A stretch of DNA of 64,000 bases, from NCBI GenBank assembly GCA_018292915.2, contig JACVVK020000090.1, positions 25,001 to 89,000 on the forward strand. The letters are read 5' to 3'. The notes under the pieces were generated by a model. The model was not told where the DNA came from, did no database searches, and saw only the letters and a list, made by a program, of their open reading frames with translations. This document shows, piece by piece, positions 35,341-47,935 of this stretch (within the stretch, counting starts at the first letter, position 1; each line of letters starts with the position of its first letter). This DNA comes from Batillaria attramentaria (lineage: Eukaryota > Mollusca > Gastropoda > Batillariidae). The position numbers were made by a program, and so were the translations under genes.

Positions 35341-35416
<76 letters not shown>
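35322..35416 (+). repeat. (TGTGA)n then (GT)n array
   Basis: Four 'tgatg' pentamers lead into about 36 GT units. The same structure occurs at 42521-42617 in unit B. Confidence 0.92.
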
Positions 35417-35731
35417 CGATGACCGGAATGGTATACTTAGAGAAAGATTCACCTCCACTGGTTTCTCTTTCAAATGCAAAATAAGTCAATGATTCCAAAC
35501 TGTAAGAAAAGTTCACATCAAATATGATATTATTTTTACTTACATCACAAACGCAAATATTAGCCGTAAGAAACATTAACTTTTACTAAGGACAATACAC
35601 ACCGGGTCAGATTTTACCAGAGTTTTACTCAAGAGATCTTTTATTTGGAAGGGGGGGGGGGGGGTGAAGTTGTCGTGTTACACCGGTACCTATATTTAGG
35701 TCCTGTTACGGTGTCAATTCTTGTATCCTAG

Positions 35732-35753
35732 GGCTCTGAGGGATAGAAACTAA
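35732..35753 (+). pseudogene. Orphan last exon of the secreted family
   Basis: Identical to exon 3 of gA (acceptor TATCCTAG, then ALRDRN and TAA) but with no exon 1 or 2 in front of it. It could in principle act as an alternative last exon of gA, since acceptor and phase are preserved. Confidence 0.75.
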
Positions 35754-35984
35754 GATATCTGAAGACAACCACAGCCTCTCACAGCTTAGCCAGACTGTGT
35801 CGAGATTACTCTTCACGAGTTTGCCAGCATAATATTCAGATGAACTATTTATATGGAATTCGGATAAAAAATGAAAAAAAGAGTGATTGCTTATGGAAAG
35901 GGTTTGTTTCATTCAGTGTGATTGCTCGAAACTGAAATGCTTTACAAAAGTGAAAATTGTGACGAAGATTATGATGAGGATAAT

Positions 35985-36250
<266 letters not shown>

Positions 36251-36254
36251 CGAT

Positions 36255-36640
<386 letters not shown>

Positions 36641-37139
36641 GGAATGGTGTGTGTGACGACGACTGGAATGGTATACTTAGAGAAAGATTTGCCTCCCTTG
36701 GTTCCTCATTCAAATGCAAAATAAGTCGATGATTACAAAGTGTAATAAACGTTCACATCAGATGTGGTATTCATTTACATCACAAACATATACTACCCGT
36801 AATTAACATTAACTTTGATTACAGACAATACGTACCGGGTCAGATTTTACGAGAGTTTTACTCAAGAGAACTCGCGAGGACTGAAGTCGTCGTGTTACGT
36901 ACCTTTATGTTGTGTACGTTTGTGGTGTGCGGAATTGTAGCGTGGCAGTCAAAAATCATCGTTTGCGTATACTGTGTTATGTTTCTGAGTATTCTCTTTG
37001 TAAAAAATGTGTGAAGAAATTGAATTTTGTTTGTAAATGTTTTTGTGTGTAATGTTTCTGTAAGATTATGTGTGTCTGAAATAATAGGGAGAAATAGGAA
37101 ACGTTGCCTACGTGTACAGTTTTTCCCCCTTTTTTCGAC

Positions 37140-37142
<3 letters not shown>

Positions 37143-37205
<63 letters not shown>

Positions 37206-37348
37206 ACACACATACAGGAGGGAAAAACAAAAGGAAATTTGATATCCGGCATAGTACACACACACATATACAGCATAAATACAAGTTTATACCATTGCTC
37301 ATTCATGCCCTCACACATAGCTTGCTGGCTTACAACTACGAACATAAC

Positions 37349-37394
<46 letters not shown>

Positions 37395-37420
37395 CACACC
37401 TTAGGGTGCCATACGTGTAC
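37143..37420 (+). repeat. Repeat family H with (TA)n and (GA)n
   Basis: A TA array (37143-37200), then 'acatacaggagggaaaaac', 'ctcattcatgccctcacaca', 'cttgctggcttacaactac' and a GA array (37351-37390). The reverse-strand counterpart is at 56395-56640. Confidence 0.7.
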
Positions 37421-37670
37421 AGTTTTTAATGTTACAGTGAGTTTTGTTTTCGGTCGCTTCAGTACCGCAATTAATTTTTTGAGTGACAGCGGGCTGACCC
37501 CACCTAACTTGACACATGCGCACTGGGGCTGGGGAGGGCAAAAACATATTAAAGCTGCACTAAAATTAGCATTATGAGACAGCCGACTGTCTTTGTTTTG
37601 TATCTTATTTCTTTGTTTCGTTAGCGAAGATATTGAGGAGGTTGAAGCAACTGGACAACGAGGATCGTAC

Positions 37671-37747
37671 AAACAAACAAACAAACAAACAAACAAACAA
37701 ACAAACAAACAAACAAACAAACAAACAAACAAACAAACAAACAAACA
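37671..37747 (+). repeat. (ACAA)n array
   Basis: About 19 tetranucleotide units at the left end of unit B; unit A has related arrays at 31415-31467 and 31567-31615. Confidence 0.92.
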
Positions 37748-38804
37748 ATGGCCACTATAGACAAATATGATGTGCTTACGGCAGCTGTAAACGAAGCACG
37801 TGTACGGAAATTGCAAGCAATAGGCAAGTTACATTTCTTGTTCGATCTTTACTTCATGCGAAAAAGTTTGTCACCAGAAAGATACTTCCTCAGGTGGTCC
37901 ACAGTTTTCGCCTTCCAATTTTGCAGAAACTTAGTATCTGACACATTACTGTGCAAACGCTCAAAATAGTCAAAACCCCATAAAATCTTCATTTATTATT
38001 CTGACTTTGTTTCGAGCTGTGAGTCCAAGGACAGTTTTCCATTCTGTACCTGTTACTTTAAGGACAATAAAGTATTTTTGAATTTTAATTTTGAATTTGA
38101 ATTAAATATTAACAGAAAAAAGAGACAGAATAGATCAAAACAAAACAAAAACAGGGCAGAATACAAAAGGACATATAACACAAACAAACAAACCCTGAAA
38201 AACGAACCAAGACTCACTTACACCCGGCACACACAAACAAACTAACAAACAAACAAAGTAAACAAGCAAACAAAACCTGAGAGACCACCTAAGGCAACTT
38301 ACACCCACAAAGCTCAGTTGTTTTAATGTAATAATCAAATATCACACATACAAAACCAAATATAGCTTTGGTTTGGCTAGTTCCATCAGCACAATGTGTT
38401 TAGTCGGGAGGTTGTAGCCTGTTTCAGATAGATATGTAAAAATCATGAGCATCACACGTGCTGAAAACTTTCAAAGGTCCTGACCGATAAGAAACGCAGA
38501 GCACGCGGTTTTCTCTTTTACATCACTGAACAGAACAAACTGGGAAAAAGTATTCTCTCATCAGAAAATGTTGCATCAGACATCTTCAACTCACGTACCA
38601 GACGACCAAAGGTTGAAATGGTCGTGTTCGCAGCTCTAGTTAAAAAAAAAGACATACTACTTCACACATGTACTATAATTTAACTATTATTATGTTAGAT
38701 TTAAATTTCAAATGAGAATACTTTCTAGCTGGAGTTCTAGCCGCGAATTAATCTTTGTTGCTTACACGGCGTTATTCCCTCACTCTTGTTCGAGGTCATA
38801 ATGA

Positions 38805-38945
38805 AAATGTCGGTGGTGTAGAGTTAAGGTGTTCTGCTACAAATGCGAGAGGCTGAGGGTTCGAGTCCGACTCGGGAAAAAGATTTTTTTTTTCAGCTGA
38901 AGTATGTGGCACGGTTCATTCCGGTCGACCGTCGGGGGTTCCTAG
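38805..38945 (+). mobile_element. SINE family A, worn 5' part
   Basis: 'tcggtggtgtagagttaagg', 'gggttcgagtcc' and 'gaccgtcgggggttc' match the family A head and body; the 3' part is missing. Confidence 0.6.
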
Positions 38946-39044
38946 TTGGGATTCGAACTCACGACCCGAGCATTGACAGACAAACGCTGTTTCAGTTCCT
39001 GTGTGATAATTAAGCCAGACGTACGCCCCGGCTCGTTTGATTCC

Positions 39045-39310
39045 CGGGCACTTCTAGCCTCATGCTCCACTGACCCGGGGGCACATCCAGCCTCAAGCTG
39101 CACTGACCCGGGGCACTTCTAGCCTCAAGCTGTACTGACCCGGGGCACATCCAGCCTCAAGCTGCACTGACCCGGGGCACTTCTAGCCTCAACCTGTACT
39201 GACTCGGGGCACATCCAGCCTGAAGCTGCACTGACCCGGGGCACTTCTAGCCTCAACCTGTACTGACGAGGGGAACTTGTGGCCTAAAGCTGCTTAGACA
39301 CGGGACACTT
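39045..39310 (+). repeat. 32-bp minisatellite (about 8 copies)
   Basis: Units 'cccggggcacttctagcctc' plus 'aagctgtactga', alternating with a 'cacatccag' variant, so a two-unit higher-order pattern is visible. Confidence 0.92.
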
Positions 39311-39354
39311 CACGCTGGGGAGGACATCCAGTGTGTTATACGTTCTCGCCAAGC

Positions 39355-39540
39355 TTCAACTGTATGAGGCAAGGCCGGCAAAGCGTGGGTCTGGACCCAG
39401 GTCGAGCTGTGTGATACCGGCTTTTAAATAGATAGGTGGGTTGGGTGGAACAGCACAGCAGCGACGCACTTTCCTGGGGTGGGTGGGGGGGGGGAGCAGC
39501 CCGAATTTCCTGAAAAGGATAATAAAGTAGTAAAATATAA
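39355..39540 (+). mobile_element. SINE family E fragment
   Basis: 'gcaaagcgtgggtctggacc', 'aggtcgagctgtgtgatacc' and 'agcagcccgaatttcctgaa' plus 'ggataataaagtag'. A longer reverse copy is at 55365-55688. Confidence 0.6.
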
Positions 39541-39998
39541 AAGTAATATAAAAAGAAATAAAAGCTTGAAATAACCGGAACGCAGTTCGCGTTGGTGTTT
39601 CTTATGTTCACTATTTTTTTTTTTTTTTAATAGGAATAAGTAAGTTGTCAATTAGTGAGCACTTGGCTTACCTTGGGAGAGATATTATTAATTACATATA
39701 TAATAGACCTTGCATGGTAGACCGATTTGGCAGCTTCTTGAATGCAACGAACTTAACCCCATATGCTCGGCTGAGAGCTAAATATAGATCGTATAAAATA
39801 GTATGTGTTATAAATAATAGCCATCCTCCGTGAAACATCATTCAACCTTCTTCACTTTGGATTCAACGCTTTGCAGATCTGGTGAGTATATTTTAAGAAT
39901 CTTTGCGACGCTTTTTTATTAATTTTTTAAAAAGTAAAGTAAAGTGAAGTTTCCTCCAAGACTCGGTTGCATCCCCGTATCTCTTTGCCATTTTTGTC

Positions 39999-40178
39999 GG
40001 GGAGCCGGGGTGGCCGAATGGTAGAGCGTTGGACTTCTGATGCTCGGGTCGTGAGTTCGTATCCCGGCTGGGGCCAAATATTTGTGCTGGCTTTTTCGTC
40101 GTTGCCTCGTCTTTGATATTACCCGTACGTGGTGGAAAAGGACGTTAAACACCCAAAACACCGACCCCACTCACCCCT
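39999..40178 (+). mobile_element. SINE family B (in unit B)
   Basis: Orthologous to the copy at 33109 in unit A, with the same flanks ('ctttgccatttttgtc' before it). Confidence 0.88.
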
Positions 40179-40576
40179 TTCCACTTTTGTCCACCTCAAG
40201 TCAAACTCGCGGTCGCAACAGTAAGTGAAAGGAATAATGTGCAGGGGGGGGGGGGGGGGGGGGGGGATGAAAATAACAGCTAATGTGGTTTGGGATAGGA
40301 AAAGGTGGATCAGTAAGAAAACTTGGAAGCGGCTAAGCATTACAGGTGAACATGTAGCCCGGCCATGAGGGTTGTATTGCTGTCATTCATCTTAACCTTT
40401 ATCCCGTCCAAAAAGGGTGCTCAAGTGCGATGTATCAACTCATTGGATGGAAATGTTCCCTTTTGTCCAGTAGACCAGCAAGTCGTGCAGTAGATCATGA
40501 TGCTTATTCATGTACATTTACATTCGTGAATATTTTCAAGGATTTGATCAGCAAAAGGGAAAAGATTATTAAAGGA

Positions 40577-40643
40577 TTCAATTCAATTCAATTCAATTCA
40601 ATATAACTTTATTGTCTGTCGATGGCAGAAAATTTTCTTCTGG

Positions 40644-40728
<85 letters not shown>

Positions 40729-40993
40729 TAATTTATCTAGACATATAAATCCATACATATTAAACACAGATCCTAAAGTAATGTGTGATGTCCAAGTCTA
40801 ATACTATGCAACTAAACTAAGAAATCTAAACTAAAAGATGGCAAGGGCATAGCGGACATGACACAGCTGAGTAGTAAGCCCAGTTTTGAAAATCTCAACA
40901 AATAAAATCTATACATATTGGGGACGGGCAGTAAACACAGTCATGAGTTTAAAATAGATACTGCTGAGGGAATGAAAGACTTCTTAAACAAAT
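40577..40993 (-). mobile_element. Retroelement 3' end inserted into unit B
   Basis: It begins with (ATTCA)n and 'ctttattgtctgtcg' (reverse of the 'gacaataaag...(GAATT)n' tails), then a CA array (40648-40727) and about 250 bp of unassigned sequence. Unit A has no counterpart between 'ttaaaggatt' and 'ctcgtta', so the insertion postdates the duplication. Confidence 0.7.
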
Positions 40994-41113
40994 TTATACT
41001 CGTTATGCATGTATACATCTTACGTACTGGTGTCAATCATATAAAGCCCTAATGTATGAGTTAATGTGAACGAGTTGTTCCTTTACTATTAATTTTCAGC
41101 CAAGTTCTTCACC

Positions 41114-41954
41114 ATGAAGTGTGTTCTTCTTCTCGCTCTTTTCTGTGTGGCCGCGATGGCTCAGCGTGATGGCGGACTCACCGTCGGTAAACCGAACACA
41201 CACACAAACATCGTAAATCATCCAATCTAGGCTCACTTTTCCGAGTTTGTAGTTAGTGTATGTTAGGACTGTTCATATTTTGTCAAAAAGCCAACCCAAC
41301 ACAAAACAAAACGAAGTTTAACGAGGAAAATTCCCCATCCAATTTTCTGCTTACCAGGGCATAATTCAAACCCGGTACGTCATGATCCGCAGGCGGCCGC
41401 CTAAACCACTAGGCCAAATTCTCTTCATGTATCTTTTTTGCTTGTTTTCAGACTTTTTGTTAGCTTGAGTTTAGTTCCTGGTTGTTGTTGTTGTTGCTTG
41501 TAATTGAAAATCTGTTGTTTTGCAGAGCAACTGGTCAGAGAGGAAGTAGACCGTATCCTGCGAGAAGACTCCTCCATTGACACGGTCCGTGAGTGTGCAT
41601 CCAAGTGAGACGCAGAGTTCGCTTTGAGCGGGAGACGCGAGGAGGGCGTTACCGACATGATGTGTCAGAGGGACTGTGAGAGGTAACTACCACTATTACT
41701 GCTGTAACTACTACTGGTGGTACTGCGACTACTTCTCAGACTATTGAAACTACCTCTACTATTACTACTCAGACTATTACTACTATCACTACGACTGCTA
41801 CTGCTATTCATACCACTGCTACTACTATCTTCTACCTTCTACTACTACTACTACTACAGCTAGTACTACTAGTACTCAGACTACTCGAACTACTACTACT
41901 GCGACGACGATTAATACTGCCACAACGACTAAGTACTGCCACTACTGCCTTCTT

Positions 41955-41989
<35 letters not shown>

Positions 41990-42043
41990 GCCACTACTAC
42001 CTTCTACCACTACCACTAGTAACTACTGCTGCTACTACTACTA

Positions 42044-42090
<47 letters not shown>

Positions 42091-42142
42091 GGTGCTCCTC
42101 CTCCAAATACTGCTTCTGTTAACTCTACGTTCATTTTTTTAT

Positions 42143-42181
<39 letters not shown>

Positions 42182-42300
42182 CGATTTTTTTTTTTATTTA
42201 CCAAGAAAAGTTGTGTTTTGTGTGGCTTAGTGGTCATTGAACAGGCGCATTTAATTTTAATCAATTCGTGCATCCTAGGGCTCTGAGGGATAGAAACTAA
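41114..42300 (+). pseudogene. gB: copy of gA with a core Cys codon changed to stop
   Basis: Exons 41114-41186, 41526-41682 and 42279-42300 match gA almost base for base, with the same splice sites and phases and a poly-A signal at 42436. Exon 1 has one CTC codon fewer in the Leu run. In exon 2 the second cysteine of the first CX3C (TGT in gA) is TGA at 41606-41608, so the product would stop after ...ECASK, before the rest of the core. The frame is otherwise open to the normal TAA. This is either a recent pseudogene, a null allele, or a sequencing error at one base. A TATAAAG remains upstream (41039). Confidence 0.85.
41696..42090 (+). repeat. (ACT)n triplet array in gB intron 2
   Basis: Shorter homologue of the gA array; longest pure runs at about 42037-42090. 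Confidence 0.92.
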
Positions 42301-42542
42301 GATATCTGAAGACAACCACAGCCTCTCACAGCTTTGCCAGACTGTGTCGAAATTACTCTTCACGAGTTTGCCAGCATAATATTCAGATGAACTATTTATA
42401 TGGAATTCGGATGATGTGCATGTTCCTCCTGATGCAATAAAAGTGATTGCTTATGGAAAGTGTTTGTTTCATTTAGTGTGATTGCTGGAAACTGGAATGT
42501 TTTACAAAAGTGAGAATTGTAAATGTGATGTGATGTGATGTG

Positions 42543-42618
<76 letters not shown>

Positions 42619-42950
42619 CGATGACCGGAATGGTATACTTAGAGAAAGATTCACCTCCACTGGTTTCTCTTTCAAATGCAAAATAAGTCAATGATTCCAA
42701 ACTGTAAGAAAAGTTCACATCAAATATGATATTATTTTTACTTACATCACAAACGCAAATATTAGCCGTAAGAAACATTAACTTTTACTAAGGACAATAC
42801 ACACCGGGTCAGATTTTACCATAGTTTTACTCAAGAGATCTTTTATTTGGAAGGGGGGGGGGGTGGGGGTTAAGTTGTCGTGTTACACCGGTACCTATAC
42901 TTAGGTCCTCTTACGGTGTCTGTGCCCCTTCTTTGTCACAAACGCATTCA

Positions 42951-43440
42951 AGTGTGCCATGCACCGGCCCCTCTAGTGTAGTGGTTAGCATTTCGGACCA
43001 TGGACCGTGAGACCCGGGTTCGAGTCCCAGCCGAAGCACGCGTTGATTGTTTTCTAGCTAGATCGGCTCCTACCCAGAGCGGGTGTGCTATGGGCCCAAT
43101 GGGGTTGCCATACACGCGAGATTCACCCACTTTACGGGTGTGACTTTGGGGGTGCTTCCCTTTGTGCGACACGCCTTATGATATTACACGGCCGGCACCG
43201 CAGGTGCTGTAGTTCCCGGGCCTGATTAATGCCGGGATATTTATGACAGAAAGCGTGGAATGCGGCCCTGCCCCCCAGTCCCAAACCACACGGACCTCCA
43301 TAGCAATAAGCATCATCTTACCATCATCCTCATCTCCATCATCATGCATACTGAAAATTGCCCCAGCTTTCGAGCCCTCTGTGGATTCCAACCATGACCT
43401 GAAAGGAACACCACTGGAACTGGCAAAGAGTTGGGGCAGA
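42951..43440 (+). mobile_element. SINE family C, nearly complete
   Basis: tRNA-like head 'tagtgtagtggttagcattt' and 'gggttcgagtccc', body 'gagcgggtgtgctatgggcc', 'acggccggcaccgcaggtgc', and end 'ctggcaaagagttggggcag'. It begins just after the end of duplication unit B. Confidence 0.88.
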
Positions 43441-43737
43441 AAATAAAAGAAGTTTGCCATGCATGTGTAGGAATTCACAGAATGGGCGCTTGATACATTG
43501 CATTAAAATTTCAAAACAGGTTTTGAAATTAGCAGCCCGACTGGTGCAGTTCGCTCGCTCCGCGTGCAGACGATCGATGTCTGTTCACAAAACGAGGCAC
43601 AACTACCATTGACTGCGCGTCAAACACTGAGAGAAAATTCACTGCTGTTTGTGACAAGTCAAGTTAAATTTTTTAAACCCCAGTCGGGGTACAATAAACA
43701 CGACAAATAATCAAGTACGACAAGCTCACCATGCCGT

Positions 43738-43740
<3 letters not shown>

Positions 43741-43820
<80 letters not shown>

Positions 43821-43950
43821 GTGTATACATACACACTGACATACATACATACATACATACATACATACATACATACATACATACATACATACGTACGTAC
43901 GTACGTACGTACGTACGTACGTACGTACATACATACATACATACATACAT
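43741..43950 (+). repeat. Compound (AG)n (ACAG)n (ATAC)n (GTAC)n (ATAC)n repeat
   Basis: Five successive simple-repeat types at 43741-43790, 43791-43820, 43842-43891, 43892-43926 and 43927-43950. Confidence 0.95.
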
Positions 43951-44124
43951 AGCTACCCAAACAATCGAACCATCGAGGGGTTAGTCTTTCGCCGTGCACC
44001 ACTCGAACGAATCATGTAAGCTCTATATCACCTACCCGTCCTCTCATTAACTGACTGCAAGACGTATGGGAGAGATTTGACAGCGTGTGACTGGATGGTC
44101 AGCGTGACTGTTGTCTAATAATAA

Positions 44125-44196
44125 GAAGAAGAAGAATAATATATCGTACTTATAAGGCGCCCGTCTCTGGAGGACAGACTCAGAGGACAGACTCAG

Positions 44197-44236
<40 letters not shown>

Positions 44237-44400
44237 AACATGGACACAGGGTCCCAGTTATCAATGGAAAGCCTGACGGAACAGGTATGTTTTGAGTTGT
44301 GATTTAAAGGCTGACAGTGTGGGGACATCACGGAGGGTAGAAGGCAGAGAGTTCCAGATTGTTGGGGCGAGGTAGCTGAACGCGCGTTCACCGGTAGTTT
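44125..44400 (+). repeat. Repeat family D, second copy
   Basis: 'cttataaggcgcccg', duplicated 'gacagactcagag', a CA array (44205-44234), then 'acaggtatgttttgagttg' and 'ctgacagtgtggggacatca'. Confidence 0.7.
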
Positions 44401-44633
44401 TCATGTTACGCAGAGAAGTCTTTCATCAGAGGATCGCAGTCTAAGAGTTAGAGATCCTGTATACGCTACCACACAGAAAGGTACTCGCCAGATATTGCAC
44501 ATACGTGTCACGGTTTTCCCCGCATCCACTTACAGTGACAACCTGCGGTAAGGGGCGGAGGCAATGTACCACGTGACAAGAGAAAGTGAGGGCGAAGAGC
44601 TGCCACGCCGAAACACAAAACAATCCTAGCCTT

Positions 44634-44697
<64 letters not shown>

Positions 44698-45519
44698 CAA
44701 CAACAACAACAACAACACGAACAAACAACAAGAACAACAACAACTGAAACAGCTCAAGAAACCACGTCTTTCTTATCTTGTACCCGAAGCTCCACCGGTG
44801 AAAGAGGAAGACGATAGACATACATATGTAACGCCTGGAGAGAAGGTGTCGTCGTATGTAGGTTACATTAATAAAAGGTGTGCATGATTTCAGTTAGCGT
44901 ATGTAAAGGGCAGTGAATGTCTGGTGTGTGTCTGCGAGTCTGTAATAAAGGACACGGCCTGTGCAAGCTCTCAGAAATTGTCAGTCACGCTTGCTTTAGC
45001 ACGCACTCACTTCACTCGCACAATCAGTCCCTAACACACGCTATCAATAACTGAGGGAAGAGGAACGTTCAAACATAGTGATTATTACAAAAATCTGATA
45101 ACAAGCAAAAAGTCTGAAATCACAGTAGTCACTCAGTAAATCATGGCACAAATTAACAAAAGAAAGGAATTACGATTGATTATGGCACAGATTCGGAGAA
45201 AAATATAATCTCGTGTACGGCTGCTTCGCTGTCTAGTAATCAGTTTAACAGAATAGAAGTAGCACTAAGAATGAAATAGCCAAAACAGCCAGGAAAACGA
45301 ACTAATCCTCTACTAACAAAACAAGCACTTCTAAAGTAACAGACAAAGGTCCTGATTAACGTGAATCACGTAACCCGTATTAACTGGTTAGACTAGCGCC
45401 AGTAGCGGACAAACAAAACAAAAGAAAGGAGGAGAGGCGCGGGACCAAAATGAGAAGAATTACCAGAAACACAAACACTCTAAGTAGGACTGTGAATTCC
45501 GGGGAGAGGGTGTAGCAGT
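44401..45519. other. No gene seen
   Basis: One CA array (44637-44695) with adjacent AAC triplets; otherwise unassigned. Confidence 0.35.
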
Positions 45520-46200
45520 CCAGATTATACCCCGCCTGGAGTATACCCACGTATAAACTGGCCTAGCCCAGACTATCCTTCCGTGTAAACTGGCCTTGCC
45601 CAGTCTATCCCCCCGTATAAACTGGCCTAGCCCAGTCTATCCCCCCGTATAAACTGGCCTAGCCCAGACTATCCCCCCCCCCCATATAAACTGGCCTAGC
45701 CCAGTCTATCCCCCCGTATAAACTGGCCTCGCCCAGACTATCCCCCCGTGTAAACTGGCCTAGTCCAGTCTATCCCCCGTATAAACTGGCCTAGCCCAGA
45801 CTATCCCCCCGTATAAACTGGCTTAGCCCAGACTATCCCCCCGTGTAAACTGGCCTAGTCCAGTCTATCCCCCGTATAAACTGGCCTAGCCCAGACTATC
45901 CCCCCGTATAAACTGGCCTAGCCCAGACTATCCCCCCGTGTAAACTGGCCTAGTCCAGTCTATCCCCCGTATAAACTGGCCTAGCCCAGACTATCCCCCC
46001 GTATAAACTGGCCTGGCCCAGACTATCCCCCCGTATAAACTGGCCCAGCCCAGACTATCCCCCCGTATAAACTGGTCTAGCCCAGACTATACCCAGGGGT
46101 GTAATCTGAATCCGGCCTGGGCTGATCTATACCCAGGGGGTTGAACCGGCCTAGGCTACTTTATACCCGAGGGTATAAAGTAGCCAGGGGTATACTCCGG
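45520..46200 (+). repeat. 32-bp minisatellite (about 20 copies)
   Basis: Units of 'ccccgtataaactggcctag' plus 'cccagactatcc', very homogeneous in the middle and drifting at the right edge into 'tacccaggggg' variants. Each unit contains TATAAA. Confidence 0.93.
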
Positions 46201-47115
46201 CCTGTTACAAGGGGAAACCGAAAGGCTGGGCGCTAAGATTAGAATTCCTCCACCGTGTGGTGACTGTGTAGTCGCGAGAGTCAGAAGTTCGCGGCACGCG
46301 CTCGCTCGCTGCCGGACAATCGTTACACAAACTAGGGGTCAGTGTGCACTTAGCATCTAAGCATCAGCGAGAAGAACAACTTACGTACACTATCACCATT
46401 AAAACTGGAGAATAAAATGAGAGCCCTTCTTGGCGAATTACACTAACTAAAACTTAGTACAAAGGAAAATCACTGGTTTACACAATTTATCCACTCAAGA
46501 CCTAAAAGAATAAATTAGTGAAATTAGCATTACTGGCCGCTCAGTACGTGTCTACGTGAAAACTTGCGGAAACTCGCTGAAATCGACACCAAAACCGCAT
46601 AAAATTACATAAAATGGCAAACATTAGAAAACCACCAAAAGAAGTGGGGCACTTACAGTTTCGTCTGGACTGGTACGTATCCAACAGAAAGCACTAAGTG
46701 GAATAATTCCGCACAATTTGATAGTAAACTTGGTCGGCTCGAGGAAGGGGGGGGGGGGGGTAATCCAAAAATCGGGAGCGCTCTGATTTTCGGCGGGAAA
46801 CTGGGGTCTTTTGTAGGGTGGTGCCTGGCGGGGCTGGCTCGCGGGACAGCCTTGAAATTGACCAACGGGCGCGCACGTGAGGGGAAGGGAGGCGGGAAAA
46901 CAAAGCAACGTGACCTGTAACTCTCTACCCCAAAACAGGGACTAAGTAGGACATAATAAGAAACTAATGCCCAAAACTAAACTACAGCAAACATCCTAAA
47001 TCTAACTGCAAATACCGGTGTTAAATTAAATACAAACTCATTTCGATACACACAAAACGATAGAGTAATTACCAACACACAGACCTACAAACGGAAGGGA
47101 TAAAGTCGTTTCGTT
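46201..47115. other. No gene seen
   Basis: Poly-G tract at 46748-46761 and a locally GC-rich segment (46760-46915). No supported coding region. Confidence 0.35.
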
Positions 47116-47376
47116 AATATGTGACCCGTTCTCGCGAAAAGGACCGTCAGTCGCGCGAGGCCGAACGGCGCTACAGGCGAAAAGAATACCGGGAGTCAGT
47201 ATGGCCGCCTTGTGAGTAGCCAACTTCAACTGCTGATATCTCTGTCAATTTTAGTAGTACAGCTTTCATTCTTATATTGAATTGAACTGCATAACTAGTC
47301 AATTGCAGTGGTATACATATCTTAAAAGTGATAATTTTCGACTTATGGTCCGTTTTGTGAGAACGGGTCACATATT
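47116..47376. mobile_element. MITE-like element with 36-bp imperfect TIRs
   Basis: 47116-47151 and 47341-47376 are inverted (both begin AATATGTGACCCGTTCTC read inwards) with 5 mismatches in 36. The element is 261 bp with no coding capacity. TTAA precedes the left end, but a clean target duplication is not visible. Confidence 0.6.
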
Positions 47377-47525
47377 ATTTCCTTTTAATAAACACAGAGC
47401 AAGGGACAAATCCAACCATAAACGACTGATTCATTCAAGCGGTGTTGAAGTGAATCAATGGTGCGCTACACAGCAGTGCTCGGACAAAACAAACAAACCA
47501 TGCATATTTACATTTCATTTCTGGG

Positions 47526-47935
47526 ACGGTCGGTGGTCTAGTGGTTAAGAGACTTGTCACCAACGCGAGAGGTTGAGGGTTGAAGTCCCACTCGGGGCAA
47601 AGACTTTTTCCTTCTCGTATGTGGCACCGTTCATTCGGGCCGATCGTCGGGGGTTCTCTCCGGGTACTCCGGCTTCCTCCCCCTCTGCTTTGGGAATATT
47701 CAGCCCAGCAAATTTGAAAAATAAATGCAATTCTAAATTCCGAAATTTAAATAGCTGAGCTGACCCTTCGCACCACGTGATTGTAATGTGTTTATGTCCA
47801 GTGTGTGAGAGAATGTGTGTGATTCACGTGAGCGTGCGTGTTGGGTTCAGTTCGCCGCGCTTTGAGCCGATTCATGAAATTGGGTAAAGCGCCTATACAA
47901 TATTCATTATTATTATTATTATCATTATTATTATT
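47526..47935 (+). mobile_element. SINE family A
   Basis: Complete copy: head 'ggtctagtggttaagaga', body 'gaccgtt'-type variants, end 'gtaaagcgcctatacaat' and (ATT)n. Confidence 0.88.

Larger units (their letters stand above)
30885..35715 (+). repeat. Tandem segmental duplication, unit A (contains gA)
   Basis: Collinear with 37620-42920. Shared blocks include 'gaagcaactggacaacg', (AAAC)n arrays, 'attgcaagcaataggcaagt', a family G tail, 'ccatatgctcggctgagagc', a SINE B copy (33109), the whole of gA, and 'caccgggtcagattttacc' at the end. Unit-specific content here is the SINE C copy at 32230-32712. Confidence 0.85.
37620..42920 (+). repeat. Tandem segmental duplication, unit B (contains gB)
   Basis: Collinear with unit A (30885-35715). 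Unit-specific content is a 32-bp minisatellite (39045-39310), a SINE E piece (39355-39540) and a retroelement tail inserted at 40577-40993. A short open frame at 37748-37969 (MATIDKYDVL...) is broken in unit A, so it is not supported as a gene. Confidence 0.85.

Noticed and set aside
37748..37969. 73-codon open frame (MATIDKYDVL...) in duplication unit B
   Set aside because: The unit A homologue near 31020-31240 is broken by stops and indels, and the frame starts in an (ACAA)n array next to a retroelement tail.
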